From Cypionkella sp. (lineage in GTDB: Bacteria > Pseudomonadota > Alphaproteobacteria > Rhodobacterales > Rhodobacteraceae), in the NCBI GenBank assembly GCA_025458525.1, contig JALOSF010000004.1, forward strand, positions 20,289 to 84,288: a DNA stretch of 64,000 nt, given 5' to 3'. The translations under genes were made by a program, and so were the position numbers. This document shows, one piece after another, positions 8,340 through 17,563 of this stretch (positions within the stretch are counted from its first letter, which is position 1; every line of letters starts with the position of its first letter). The notes beneath the pieces were generated by a model that saw nothing but the letters and a program-made list of their open reading frames with translations, did no database searches and was not told where the DNA came from.

Positions 8340-9289
8340 CAGCGCACATCCCCGTTCAGATAGCAGTCATGGATCACCCCACCCGCGCGGGCCATATCGC
8401 CGATGAACCGGCTCAGGAATTCGTGCAACCCCTCGTCAAAGATATCCTCGACCCGCATTTCGGCCAGCTCGGCCAGGATCCCACGCGCCTTGTCCTGTGC
8501 GGCCGTCTTGCGGCGGTAGCTGCGCGCCAGACGGTCCAGATGGTTGGTCATCCCCTCGACACAGGTGATCAGGCTGCGCGGACATTGCGAGTTGAGGATC
8601 AGGAAATGCGCGATCTTGGGGGCCGTCACCTCGCCACCATAGGCCCAATGGAACGCCCGATGCGACGACATCGCCCGCAAGAGCGTGGTCCATTGATAAT
8701 TGTCGAGCCCGGACCCCACGAAATCCACCCGCGGCAGCAGGACGTAATATTTCACATCCATCAGCCGCGCGGTGTTGTCGGCGCGTTCCAGGTAATAGCC
8801 AAGGTTCAGGAAATCCCACCCGTCGTTGCGCAAAAGCGTTGCATCGATCGACCCGCGCACCAGCGCCGTGCTGCGCATGGTCCAATCGGTCAGGAAGGAC
8901 AGCTCCATCTCGCTGCGGGGGCGGCGTTCCAGTTGGCGCAATTCCTGAAAGGCGGTGTTGAGGGCATCCCAGACCTGCGTGGTCAGCGCCGTGCGCACGA
9001 TGCGCCCGTTTTCACGCGCAGCCGTGATGCAGGATGCCACCGAAGACGGGTTGTCACGATCGAAAAAGAACCAGCTTTCCAGATTTCGCTGCACCGCATC
9101 GCCATATTTGCGGGCAAAGCCATCGGCCGTGCCGCTGGCATGCAACAGCGATTCCCATTCGTTGCGATATCCGGCCGCCGAGGGCATCAGGGCGATCCGC
9201 GCCCCCACTTCCAACAGCCGCGCCGAGGTTTCGGCCCGCTCCAGATAACGGGCGATCCAGTAAAGATTGTCTGCGGTTCTGCTGAGCAT
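8339..9289 (-). CDS. Alpha-E domain protein
   Basis: A 316-aa largely alpha-helical protein starting MLSRTADNLYWIARYLERAET, the characteristic opening of alpha-E proteins, with a second helical repeat including LGYYLERADNTARLMDVKY. The family occurs almost only beside circularly permuted ATP-grasp ligases, where it is thought to be a partner or carrier for the ligase. The start was set at this conserved Met, five bases after the ATP-grasp stop; longer frames lose similarity. No transmembrane segment is visible. Confidence 0.93.
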   Translation of the reverse strand: MLSRTADNLYWIARYLERAETSARLLEVGARIALMPSAAGYRNEWESLLHASGTADGFARKYGDAVQRNLESWFFFDRDNPSSVASCITAARENGRIVRTALTTQVWDALNTAFQELRQLERRPRSEMELSFLTDWTMRSTALVRGSIDATLLRNDGWDFLNLGYYLERADNTARLMDVKYYVLLPRVDFVGSGLDNYQWTTLLRAMSSHRAFHWAYGGEVTAPKIAHFLILNSQCPRSLITCVEGMTNHLDRLARSYRRKTAAQDKARGILAELAEMRVEDIFDEGLHEFLSRFIGDMARAGGVIHDCYLNGDVR

Positions 9290-9294
9290 CTGCG

Positions 9295-10707
9295 TTACTC
9301 CGCCAGAACCCAGGTGTCCTTGACGCCCCCGCCTTGCGACGAGTTGACGACAAGTGACCCTTCGGTCAGGGCAACCCGCGTCAGGCCCCCGGGCACCAGT
9401 TCGATCCGCTCTCCCACCAGACAATAGGGCCTGAGGTCAACGTGGCGTGGCGCGATGCCCTCGGCCACGAAGGTGGGTGTGGTGGACAGGGCAAGCGTCG
9501 GCTGGGCGATGTAATTGCCCGGGTTGGCGGTGATGCGGGCGCGAAACAGCTCTACCTGATCCTGGGTCGCCTTTGGGCCGACCAGCATCCCATAGCCGCC
9601 CGAGCCATGCACTTCCTTGACCACCAACTCGTTCAGATGCGCCAGAACATATTTCAGATCCTCGGCCTTGCCGCATTGCCAGGTGGGCACGTTTTGCAAG
9701 ATCGGCTCCTCGCCCAGGTAAAAGCGGATCATGTCGGGCACATAGGTATAGACCGCCTTGTCATCGGCGACCCCGGCGCCGGGCGCCGAACAGATGCTTA
9801 CCCCGCCCGAGCGATAGACATCCATTAACCCCGGCACGCCCAACATGCTGTCGGGGCGGAAACACAACGGGTCGATGAAAGCGTCGTCGATCCGGCGATA
9901 GATCACATCCACCCGGCGCGGGCCTTCGGTGGTGCGCATGAACACGAACTCGCCCTCGACGAACAGATCCTGCCCCTCGACCAGTTCGACCCCCATCAGA
10001 TCGGCCAGGAAACTGTGCTCGTAATAGGCACTGTTGAAATGCCCCGGGGTCAGGATCACCACCGTCGGCTCGCGGTCGCATTTCTGCGGCGCAACCGAGG
10101 CCAGCGTCCGCCGCAGGATTTCGGGGTAACGGTCAACCGGCTCGATACGGTTCTCGCGGAACAGATCGGGGAACATCCGCATCATGATCTCGCGGTTTTC
10201 AAGCATGTAGCTGACACCGCTGGGCGTGCGGCAGTTGTCCTCCAGCACGAAAAACTCATCCGGCCCGGTGCGGACCAGATCGATGCCGACAATATGGGAA
10301 TAGACCCCCTTCGGCGGCACAAATCCGGCGACGGCCTTTTCATAAGCCTCGTTCAGATAGACCAGTCGCGCAGGGATGCGGCCCGCGCGCACAATTTCGC
10401 CCCGGCCATAGACATCGACCAGAAAGGCGTTCAGCGCCCGCGCCCGCTGTTTTATCCCGCGCTCCAGCCGCGCCCATTCGGTGCCCGAGAATACCCGCGG
10501 GAACATGTCAAACGGGATCAGACGGTCAGGATCGCCGCCTTCGCCATAAACCGCGAAGGTGATGCCGATGCGCCGGAACAAGGCCTCGGCCTCGGCCTGC
10601 TTCATCTGGCGCAATTCGGCCGGCATGGCCTGCATCCAGTCCTGAAGTCGCGCATAGGGCGCGCGCACAGAGGTGCCCTGATACATCTCGTTGAAATAAC
10701 TCGTCAT
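9295..10707 (-). CDS. Circularly permuted type 2 ATP-grasp protein
   Basis: A 470-aa protein starting MTSYFNEMYQG. Hallmarks include YGEGGDPDRLIPFDMFPRV, FFVLEDNCRTPSGVSYMLEN (about 155-175), and the ATP-binding lobe with VVKEVHGSGGYGMLVGP. ATP-grasp enzymes join a carboxylate to an amine through an acylphosphate; this permuted family is predicted to make or modify peptides. It leads the five-gene minus-strand cluster, and a 169-bp divergent intergenic region separates it from the exonuclease gene, so the cluster promoter should lie there. Confidence 0.93.
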   Translation of the reverse strand: MTSYFNEMYQGTSVRAPYARLQDWMQAMPAELRQMKQAEAEALFRRIGITFAVYGEGGDPDRLIPFDMFPRVFSGTEWARLERGIKQRARALNAFLVDVYGRGEIVRAGRIPARLVYLNEAYEKAVAGFVPPKGVYSHIVGIDLVRTGPDEFFVLEDNCRTPSGVSYMLENREIMMRMFPDLFRENRIEPVDRYPEILRRTLASVAPQKCDREPTVVILTPGHFNSAYYEHSFLADLMGVELVEGQDLFVEGEFVFMRTTEGPRRVDVIYRRIDDAFIDPLCFRPDSMLGVPGLMDVYRSGGVSICSAPGAGVADDKAVYTYVPDMIRFYLGEEPILQNVPTWQCGKAEDLKYVLAHLNELVVKEVHGSGGYGMLVGPKATQDQVELFRARITANPGNYIAQPTLALSTTPTFVAEGIAPRHVDLRPYCLVGERIELVPGGLTRVALTEGSLVVNSSQGGGVKDTWVLAE

Positions 10708-10876
10708 GACGGCCCCCGTTCCCCGGTCCTTGACATGCAGTTAATCAGCCCCGTTTCGACTGCGAAAGGGGGGGCGCGTCATTTCCTGCACGCGTTGCGC
10801 ACATCCGCCCGTTTTTTGTGCAGCGCGAAACCGCGACTGATCTTTCCCCCTTCGTCGGCGGTGCTATGTTGCGGGC

Positions 10877-11896
10877 ATGGCTGATCCCCTGCTCAGTTTC
10901 ACCGACCGCGGCATCTATTGCGCCGAAGGTGGGTTCTACATCGACCCGTGGCGGCCGGTGGACCGCGCGCTGATTACCCATGGCCACAGCGATCATGCGC
11001 GATGGGGCCACGGCTCCTATCTGTGCACGGACCGGGCGCTGCCGGTGATCCGCCACCGCCTTGGCGATATCAGCGCAAGCGGCATTGCCTATGGCGAACG
11101 GCGCCGGATCGGCGGGGTGACGGTCAGTTTTCATCCGGCCGGTCATGTGCCGGGATCGGCACAGATCCGGGTGGAGCGTGGAGGCGAGGTCTGGGTCGCC
11201 TCGGGCGATTACAAGATCGAAGCCGATGGGCTGTCCGAACCCTTCGAGCCGGTGCGCTGCCACACCTTCATCACCGAAAGCACCTTTGGCCTGCCGTTGT
11301 TTCGCTGGCAGGCACAGGCGGTCGTGGCCGCGCAAATCGCAAGCTGGTGGCACACCAATGCGGCCGAGGGCCGGGTGTCGATCTTGGCCGCCTATGGCCT
11401 TGGCAAGGCGCAGCGCCTGATGTCGATGCTGCCGGATGGCGCCGGTCCGATCCTGACCCATGGCGCGGTCGAGCAGACCACCCAGATCCTGCGCGATCAG
11501 GGCTATGCCCTGCCGGAAACCTTGCGGGTCACGGCCGACATCAGCGCAAAATCCCATCCCGGCGCGCTGGTGATCGCGCCGCCGTCTGCACTTGGCACCG
11601 CTTGGGCGCGCCGCTTCGGCCCGGTATCAGAGGCTTTCGCCAGCGGCTGGATGGCCCTGCGCGGCATCCGCCGCCGCCGGGGCCTTGGCACTGGCTTCGT
11701 GATCTCTGACCATGCCGATTGGCCGGGCCTGAATGCCGCCATCCGCGAAACCGGCGCCAGCCGTGTCTTCGTGACCCATGGCTATACCGGCCCGTTCCGC
11801 CGTTGGCTGGAAGAACAAGGCTATGACGCGGGGATCGTCGAAACCGAATTCGGCGGCGAGGAGGCCGACAGCACCCCCGAAGGCGACGCCGCATGA
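10877..11896 (+). CDS. Ligase-associated metallo-beta-lactamase exonuclease
   Basis: A 339-aa beta-CASP-like metallo-beta-lactamase enzyme. The metal motif is THGHSDHAR (about residues 34-42), with further histidines in FHPAGHVPGS and metal ligands in ASGDYKIE. Such proteins are encoded beside ATP-dependent DNA ligases and are predicted or shown to be nucleases preparing DNA ends. It is followed 79 bp later by the ligase gene. The usual partner helicase and phosphoesterase genes are not adjacent here. Confidence 0.9.
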   Translation: MADPLLSFTDRGIYCAEGGFYIDPWRPVDRALITHGHSDHARWGHGSYLCTDRALPVIRHRLGDISASGIAYGERRRIGGVTVSFHPAGHVPGSAQIRVERGGEVWVASGDYKIEADGLSEPFEPVRCHTFITESTFGLPLFRWQAQAVVAAQIASWWHTNAAEGRVSILAAYGLGKAQRLMSMLPDGAGPILTHGAVEQTTQILRDQGYALPETLRVTADISAKSHPGALVIAPPSALGTAWARRFGPVSEAFASGWMALRGIRRRRGLGTGFVISDHADWPGLNAAIRETGASRVFVTHGYTGPFRRWLEEQGYDAGIVETEFGGEEADSTPEGDAA

Positions 11897-11975
11897 TCCT
11901 GCACACTTGCCAGAAACGCGCGAGGAGGCAGGGGGCCGATGATCCGCTGCAAGGCGCGGGCTGGGGCGCGGGCCG

Positions 11976-13607
11976 ATGAAACGCTTCGTTCACCTGTTCA
12001 ACGCGCTGGACAGCACGACCAAGACCGGGGCCAAGACCGCGGCGCTGGTCGATTACTTCCGCACCGCACCGGAACCAGACCGGGTCTGGACCATTGCGCT
12101 GTTGTCCGGACGGCGGCCAAAGCGGGTGATCAACGCCAGCGAGCTTCGGCTCTGGGCGGCCGAGGTGGCGGGCATTCCGCTGTGGCTGTTCGAAGAATCC
12201 TATGCGATTGCAGGCGACCTTGCCGAAACCATCGCCCGCCTGCTTCCCCCGCCCGAGGCGGAGCAAGACCCCACGCTTGACACCATCATCCGCAGCCTGA
12301 TCGCCTTGGCCGGGCGCGCCCAAGCCGAGCGGCGCGCCTTTGTCACCGCGTCCTGGGCCAGTCTGGGCACCGACGAGCGCTTCCTGTTCAACAAGCTGCT
12401 GACCGGCGGGTTTCGCATGGGTGTGAGCCAAGGGCTGATGACACGGGCCCTGGCGCAGGTGACAGGGGTGGACGAAGCGGTGATGGCGCATCGGCTGATG
12501 GGCAACTGGGACCCGGCGCGCACCGGCTTTGCCGCCCTGACCCAAGAGGGTGGGGCGGGCGATGGCGCGCAGCCCTATCCCTTCGCCCTCGCCAGCCCGC
12601 TGGAGGACTTGCCCGAAAACCTTGGCCCGCCCGACGACTGGCTGGCCGAATGGAAATGGGATGGCATCCGCGGGCAGATCATCGCCCGGCCGTCCACTTT
12701 TGCGATCTGGAGCCGGGGAGAGGAACTTATCACCGACCGCTTCCCCGAATTTGCCCCGCTTCAGGATCATCTGCCGCCCGGCACGGTGCTTGACGGCGAA
12801 ATCGTCGCCTGGGCGGGCGCGCTCCCGCTGCCCTTTGCCGAGTTGCAAAAGCGCATCGGGCGCAAGAGCGTGCCCAAAAAGCTGCTGGCCGAGGCGCCCG
12901 CGCATTTCCTTGCCTATGATCTGCTGGAACTGGAGGGCGCCGATATGCGCAGCGCGCCCCTGTCCACGCGCCGCGCCCGGCTCGAGGCGGTTCTGGCAAC
13001 CCTGCCCCCGGGGCTGCCGATTTCCGCCTCGCCGGTCGCGCGGGGGGATTGGGCGGCCTTGACGGCGCAGCGCGCCGGGGCGCGGGAAAAGATGGCCGAA
13101 GGGCTGATGCTCAAACGCCTGTCATCGCCCTATCACACAGGGCGCAAGCGCGGCGACTGGTGGAAATGGAAGCTCGATCCGTTCAGCGTGGATGCGGTGA
13201 TGATCTATGCGCAATCAGGCCACGGCCGCCGGGCCAACCTGTTTACCGATTTTACCTTTGCCCTGCGCGACGGCAATGATCTTGTGCCCTTTGCCAAGGC
13301 CTATTCCGGACTGACCGATGCCGAATTTGCCGAAATCACCCGCTGGGTCGGCAAGCACACCCAGGAACGATTTGGCCCGGTGCGGCGCGTGACGCCCGAA
13401 TTGGTCTTTGAAATCGGCTTCGAAGGGATTCAGGCCAGTTCGCGCCACAAATCCGGCATCGCCTTGCGCTTTCCGCGCATGCTGCGCTGGCGGCGCGACA
13501 AGGCGGTGGCCGATATCGACACGATGGACGCATTGCGCGCCCTGCTGCGACAAGAGACGGGACAGCCCCCGGCCGCCGGCCCCCCGCGACCGCCCAAGGA
13601 CAATTAG
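11976..13607 (+). CDS. ATP-dependent DNA ligase (LigB/LigC-like)
   Basis: A 543-aa ligase. An N-terminal DNA-binding helical domain (about 1-200) is followed by the nucleotidyltransferase core with the adenylated lysine in EWKWDGIRG (Lys227), the motif LDGEIV (about 272-277), LMLKRLSSPYHTGRKRGDWWKWK (motifs IV-V) and an OB fold. It seals nicks using ATP, in repair; the essential NAD+ ligase is elsewhere. The upstream MBL exonuclease is its expected partner. The C-terminal tail (PPAAGPPRPPKDN) is disordered. Confidence 0.95.
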   Translation: MKRFVHLFNALDSTTKTGAKTAALVDYFRTAPEPDRVWTIALLSGRRPKRVINASELRLWAAEVAGIPLWLFEESYAIAGDLAETIARLLPPPEAEQDPTLDTIIRSLIALAGRAQAERRAFVTASWASLGTDERFLFNKLLTGGFRMGVSQGLMTRALAQVTGVDEAVMAHRLMGNWDPARTGFAALTQEGGAGDGAQPYPFALASPLEDLPENLGPPDDWLAEWKWDGIRGQIIARPSTFAIWSRGEELITDRFPEFAPLQDHLPPGTVLDGEIVAWAGALPLPFAELQKRIGRKSVPKKLLAEAPAHFLAYDLLELEGADMRSAPLSTRRARLEAVLATLPPGLPISASPVARGDWAALTAQRAGAREKMAEGLMLKRLSSPYHTGRKRGDWWKWKLDPFSVDAVMIYAQSGHGRRANLFTDFTFALRDGNDLVPFAKAYSGLTDAEFAEITRWVGKHTQERFGPVRRVTPELVFEIGFEGIQASSRHKSGIALRFPRMLRWRRDKAVADIDTMDALRALLRQETGQPPAAGPPRPPKDN

Positions 13608-13685
13608 ATCTGCCCGACACAGGAGACGGGTTGAAACTTCGGCCCGGCACATCCTAATGAAGCGCAAGCATTGAAAGGTATTGCC

Positions 13686-15512
13686 ATGACCCTGCCCCTG
13701 CCCCGCCCCGTGTTCGACGCAAGCGCTGCCTCGGGCGGCTTTGGCAATCTGCCGGAATGGGATCTGCGTGATCTTTATCCTTCGCCCGACGCGGCCGAAT
13801 TTTCTGATGATGTGGCCTGGCTCGAAACCGCCTGCGCCGATTTCGCCACCCGCTACGAGGGCAAACTCGCCACGCTGGATGCGGCCGCGATGCTGGACTG
13901 TGTGCTGGCCTACGAAAAGATCGACATCGTCGCCGGGCGGCTGATGTCTTATGCCGGGCTGCGCTATTACCAGAACACGATGGACAGCGAGCGCGCCAAG
14001 TTCATGGCCGATGCGCAAGACCGCATCACCACCTTTACCACGCCGCTGGTGTTCTTCAGCCTTGAATTCAACCGGCTGGACGACGCCCATCTGGACGGGC
14101 TGCTGGCCGCCGATGCGCGCCTCGCGCGCTATCGCCCGGTGTTCGACCGGATGCGCGCGATGCGCCCGCACCAATTGTCGGACGAGATGGAGAAATTCCT
14201 GCACGATTCCTCGGTCGTCGGGGCCAGCGCCTGGAACAAGCTGTTCGACGAGACGATGGCCGGGCTGATGTTCGAGGTGACGGGCGAGGAGGAGCCGCTG
14301 AACCTTGAGGCGACGCTGAACCTGCTGACCGACCCGGACCGCGCCAAGCGCGAGGCGGCGGCGCGGGCACTGGCGGCGGTGTTTGACAAGAACATCAAAC
14401 TCTTTGCCCGCATCCACAACACGCTGGCCAAGGAAAAAGAGATCGGCGACCGCTGGCGCAAGATGCCCAGCCCGCAATATGGCCGCCATCTTTCCAACCA
14501 TGTGGAGCCAGAGGTGGTCGAGGCGCTGCGCAACGCGGTTGTCGCGGCCTATCCCAAGCTGAGCCATCGCTATTACCGCCTGAAAGCGAAATGGCTGGGG
14601 CTGGAGCGGTTGCAGATCTGGGATCGCAATGCGCCGCTCGCCCTCGAAGCGCCAAAGCTGGTGAACTGGGACGAGGCAACGCGCACCGTGCTGGAGGCTT
14701 ATGGCGCCTTTGCGCCCGAAATGGCCGATCTGGCCAAGCCTTTCTTTGAACGCGGCTGGATCGATGCCGGGGTCAAACCCGGAAAGGCGCCGGGGGCCTT
14801 TGCGCACCCGACCGTATCGACCGTCCACCCCTATGTGATGCTCAATTACCTTGGCAAGCCGCGCGATGTCATGACACTCGCGCATGAGCTTGGCCACGGC
14901 GTGCATCAGGTTCTGGCGGCGGGTCAGGGGGAATTGCTCAGCTCCACCCCGCTTACGCTGGCCGAGACGGCAAGCGTGTTTGGCGAAATGCTGACGTTCC
15001 GCAAGCTGCTGGATGGGGCCAAGACCCCAGCCGAACGCAAGACCCTGCTGGCGGGCAAGGTCGAGGACATGATCAACACGGTCGTGCGCCAGATCGCCTT
15101 CTATGATTTCGAATGCAAATTGCACGCGGCCCGCGCCGAGGGCGAGCTGACCCCCGACGACATCAACGCGCTATGGATGAGCGTGCAGGCGCAATCCCTT
15201 GGCGATGCGTTCGAGTTCATGGACGGCTACGAAACCTTCTGGGCCTATATCCCGCATTTCGTGCATTCGCCGTTCTATGTCTATGCCTATGCCTTTGGCG
15301 ACGGTCTGGTGAACGCGCTTTATGCGGTTTACGAAAGCGGCCTGCCCGATTTCGAAACCAAGTATTTCGACATGCTCAAGGCCGGCGGATCAAAGCACCA
15401 CAAGGACCTGCTTGCCCCCTTTGGTCTGGACGCCAGCGACCCGACATTCTGGGACAAGGGCCTGTCGATGATCGCGGGCTTCATCGACGAGCTGGAGGCG
15501 ATGGAGGACTGA
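13686..15512 (+). CDS. pepF: M3-family oligoendopeptidase (PepF-like)
   Basis: A 608-aa zinc metallopeptidase. The zinc site HELGHGVH gives His400, Glu401 and His404, with the downstream glutamate in ETASVFGEM. Length and the N-terminal oligopeptidase-F helical domain (about 115-185) fit PepF, which cuts cytoplasmic oligopeptides. The ATG at 13686 has aaagg seven bases upstream; an in-frame TTG five codons earlier lacks this. Flanked by the ligase and, convergently, by the B12-binding protein with an 8-bp gap. Confidence 0.93.
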   Translation: MTLPLPRPVFDASAASGGFGNLPEWDLRDLYPSPDAAEFSDDVAWLETACADFATRYEGKLATLDAAAMLDCVLAYEKIDIVAGRLMSYAGLRYYQNTMDSERAKFMADAQDRITTFTTPLVFFSLEFNRLDDAHLDGLLAADARLARYRPVFDRMRAMRPHQLSDEMEKFLHDSSVVGASAWNKLFDETMAGLMFEVTGEEEPLNLEATLNLLTDPDRAKREAAARALAAVFDKNIKLFARIHNTLAKEKEIGDRWRKMPSPQYGRHLSNHVEPEVVEALRNAVVAAYPKLSHRYYRLKAKWLGLERLQIWDRNAPLALEAPKLVNWDEATRTVLEAYGAFAPEMADLAKPFFERGWIDAGVKPGKAPGAFAHPTVSTVHPYVMLNYLGKPRDVMTLAHELGHGVHQVLAAGQGELLSSTPLTLAETASVFGEMLTFRKLLDGAKTPAERKTLLAGKVEDMINTVVRQIAFYDFECKLHAARAEGELTPDDINALWMSVQAQSLGDAFEFMDGYETFWAYIPHFVHSPFYVYAYAFGDGLVNALYAVYESGLPDFETKYFDMLKAGGSKHHKDLLAPFGLDASDPTFWDKGLSMIAGFIDELEAMED

Positions 15513-15520
15513 CGCCCCCG

Positions 15521-16339
15521 TCACATCCGGTTCGAGCGGTTTTGCCTGAGGTCGGCAATGTGGCCGAGCATCAATTGTTCGGCCACTTCCGCGGTGTTGG
15601 CGATGGCATCGGCGCCGGTCAGGGCCAGAAGATCGGGCTCTGCCGTCGTGATGGCGCCGCCGATGATGACCCAGACCCCAGGCACATGCGCGCGCAACGC
15701 CACGATCAGCCGCGCAAGCGGCAGGATCATCTCGGGCGAGGTCGCGCCCAAAGCCACCGTGATCGGCGCGCGCTGTTCGATCTGGCGGATCAGATCCTCG
15801 GCATCCGGGCTGGCCAGCACATCGATTTCCCAACCACGGCGGCGCAGATCATCGGCGGTCATCCGCAGGCCGATCATATGCGATTCTTCCGGGCATGGCG
15901 CAAAGACCGCGTATTGCCCCGGCTTGCGATCGGCCAGACGCACAAAAATGTCGCGCAGATCATTCATGATCCGCCAGACGCGATGCGATGTGCGCAGCAT
16001 CAGGGGCATCGAAATCGCCTCGCGCGCCCAGGCCTCGCCGACCTGCTGCACCGAGCCCGCGATCAGACCATAGTAAAGCGTGTCGGCGGTCATGCCGCCA
16101 AGCCGGGCATCGCGCACAAACGTTGCGGCGGCCTGATCATCATCAGACATCAGCGCGGCGGTCAGCTGAGCGATCTTCGACGCACTTGCCTCCATCCGGT
16201 CGCGCCGCGCCTGCGCCGCAACGCGCAGGATGACCTCCTCGGCAAAGGAATGCACGATGGCCGTCGTCTGGACTTTCGGCGCAGGATCGAACCGATACTC
16301 CCGATCCGCCGCGGAAACCGCTGGGTGTTGCTTTGCCAT
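15521..16339 (-). CDS. B12-binding domain protein, PpaA/AerR-like regulator
   Basis: A 272-aa protein. Residues ~50-135 form a helical cap; ~142-265 form a cobalamin-binding Rossmann domain. The lower-ligand motif appears as EESHMIG with His154 (E replacing D of DxHxxG), followed by LGATSPEM and the IIGG loop, as expected for base-off cobalamin binding. In Rhodobacter AerR/PpaA use B12 as a light chromophore and counteract the repressor PpsR; there is no photosynthesis gene in this window, so that role is only an analogy. No catalytic partner such as a methyltransferase is adjacent, favouring a sensory function. Confidence 0.85.
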   Translation of the reverse strand: MAKQHPAVSAADREYRFDPAPKVQTTAIVHSFAEEVILRVAAQARRDRMEASASKIAQLTAALMSDDDQAAATFVRDARLGGMTADTLYYGLIAGSVQQVGEAWAREAISMPLMLRTSHRVWRIMNDLRDIFVRLADRKPGQYAVFAPCPEESHMIGLRMTADDLRRRGWEIDVLASPDAEDLIRQIEQRAPITVALGATSPEMILPLARLIVALRAHVPGVWVIIGGAITTAEPDLLALTGADAIANTAEVAEQLMLGHIADLRQNRSNRM

Positions 16340-16512
16340 GGCTTGTCACTGAATTCAGGCCGCGCGACGCTGTGCCAGACCAGCCATTCGACGCGCAGCA
16401 GTTCCCTTTGGCGATTCCCGCCTTGCCCAAGTGTTGGGCGAAAGCGGCGCGTCTGTCCAGTTCCATCGCAACCATGGCGGTCCGGACAGCGCCAGACGAA
16501 AGCGCGGTCGCG

Positions 16513-17505
16513 TCAGAGCGAGATTTCCTTGGCGCCATCCAGGGCTGCGTCCATCATGGCTTGCGTGCCGCGGACGAATTCAAGCGGGCATGGATAGGCA
16601 GCGCCGGTGCGGATGGTGCGTCCAAAAGCCTCGACCTGCAACTTGTAGTGGTTTGCCGTCGGGAACCGGTCTGTGATCACACGCTGCCCGGGCAGATGCA
16701 ATTCGACCGCGGCCACGTCATGCACATTCGCGTTGAACGGGGCAGAGCCGACGCGGATCATGCCCTTGTCGCCCTGAAACACCACCTCTTGCCGATTGGC
16801 AAGACGCATCGACGTCATCGACCGATAGGTAAAGCGCCCGCTCGCCCCTTGCATGACCGCGGTCAGGTCGGCGAACACCTCGACCCCCGCCTCCATGATG
16901 ACGCGGGCAGCGACGTCCTCGGGTTCGGCCCCGGTGACAAAGCGCATCGATCCGATGGTGTAAACCCCGATGTCGCGCAGCGAGCCGCCACCCGTATCCG
17001 GCCGGTTGCGGATATTGCCCGGTTCGGCCGCGTTGTTATAGCTGAAGGCTGCATCGACATGGCGCAATTGGCCGATCTCGCCCGCCTCCAGCCACGCCTT
17101 GGCGCGGTGCCATTGCGGATGGTGCACGATCATGAAAGCCTCGGCCGCCAGCAGCCCACTGGCGTCGCGGGCGGCAATCAGGCTGTCGATCTGATCGGCG
17201 CGCAGCGCGATGGGCTTTTCGGTCAGCACATGTTTGCCCGCCGCAAGGGCCTTGAGCGTCCACTCCACATGCAGGTGGTTTGGCAAGGGCACATAGACGG
17301 CATCGATTGTCGGGTCCGCAAGCAGCGCCTGATAGCTGTCGTGCACCGCAAGGCCCGGGCAAAAGGCGCGAAATCCTTCGGCCTTGGCCGGATCGGATGT
17401 GGCAAGGGCTGCAAGTTCGGCCCCTTCCGCCGCGTGAATCGCGGGGGCCATGTGATCACGCGCAAATTTGGCGGCGCCCAGAACGCCCCATCTGACTGGT
17501 TTCAT
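16513..17505 (-). CDS. Gfo/Idh/MocA family NAD(P)-dependent oxidoreductase
   Basis: A 330-aa dehydrogenase. The N-terminal Rossmann motif is GVLGAAKFARDH (about 6-17) and the catalytic EKPIAL sequence lies near residue 95, followed by the C-terminal beta-sheet domain. Family members oxidise sugars, inositols or related polyols; the substrate cannot be told. The start was moved to the ATG preceded by ggagggttggcga; longer frames have no family match. Monocistronic, with 57 bp to the upstream lipoprotein gene on the same strand. Confidence 0.9.
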   Translation of the reverse strand: MKPVRWGVLGAAKFARDHMAPAIHAAEGAELAALATSDPAKAEGFRAFCPGLAVHDSYQALLADPTIDAVYVPLPNHLHVEWTLKALAAGKHVLTEKPIALRADQIDSLIAARDASGLLAAEAFMIVHHPQWHRAKAWLEAGEIGQLRHVDAAFSYNNAAEPGNIRNRPDTGGGSLRDIGVYTIGSMRFVTGAEPEDVAARVIMEAGVEVFADLTAVMQGASGRFTYRSMTSMRLANRQEVVFQGDKGMIRVGSAPFNANVHDVAAVELHLPGQRVITDRFPTANHYKLQVEAFGRTIRTGAAYPCPLEFVRGTQAMMDAALDGAKEISL

Positions 17506-17563
17506 TCGCCAACCCTCCCTTGACTGCCGGGGCAGGCTAACGCGTTGCGGCGTCTGGGGAAAG

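Noticed and set aside
16340..16512. Possible small gene between the B12-binding protein and the oxidoreductase
   Set aside because: Only short frames without ribosome sites are present; I see no gene, repeat or convincing terminator in this 173-bp gap.
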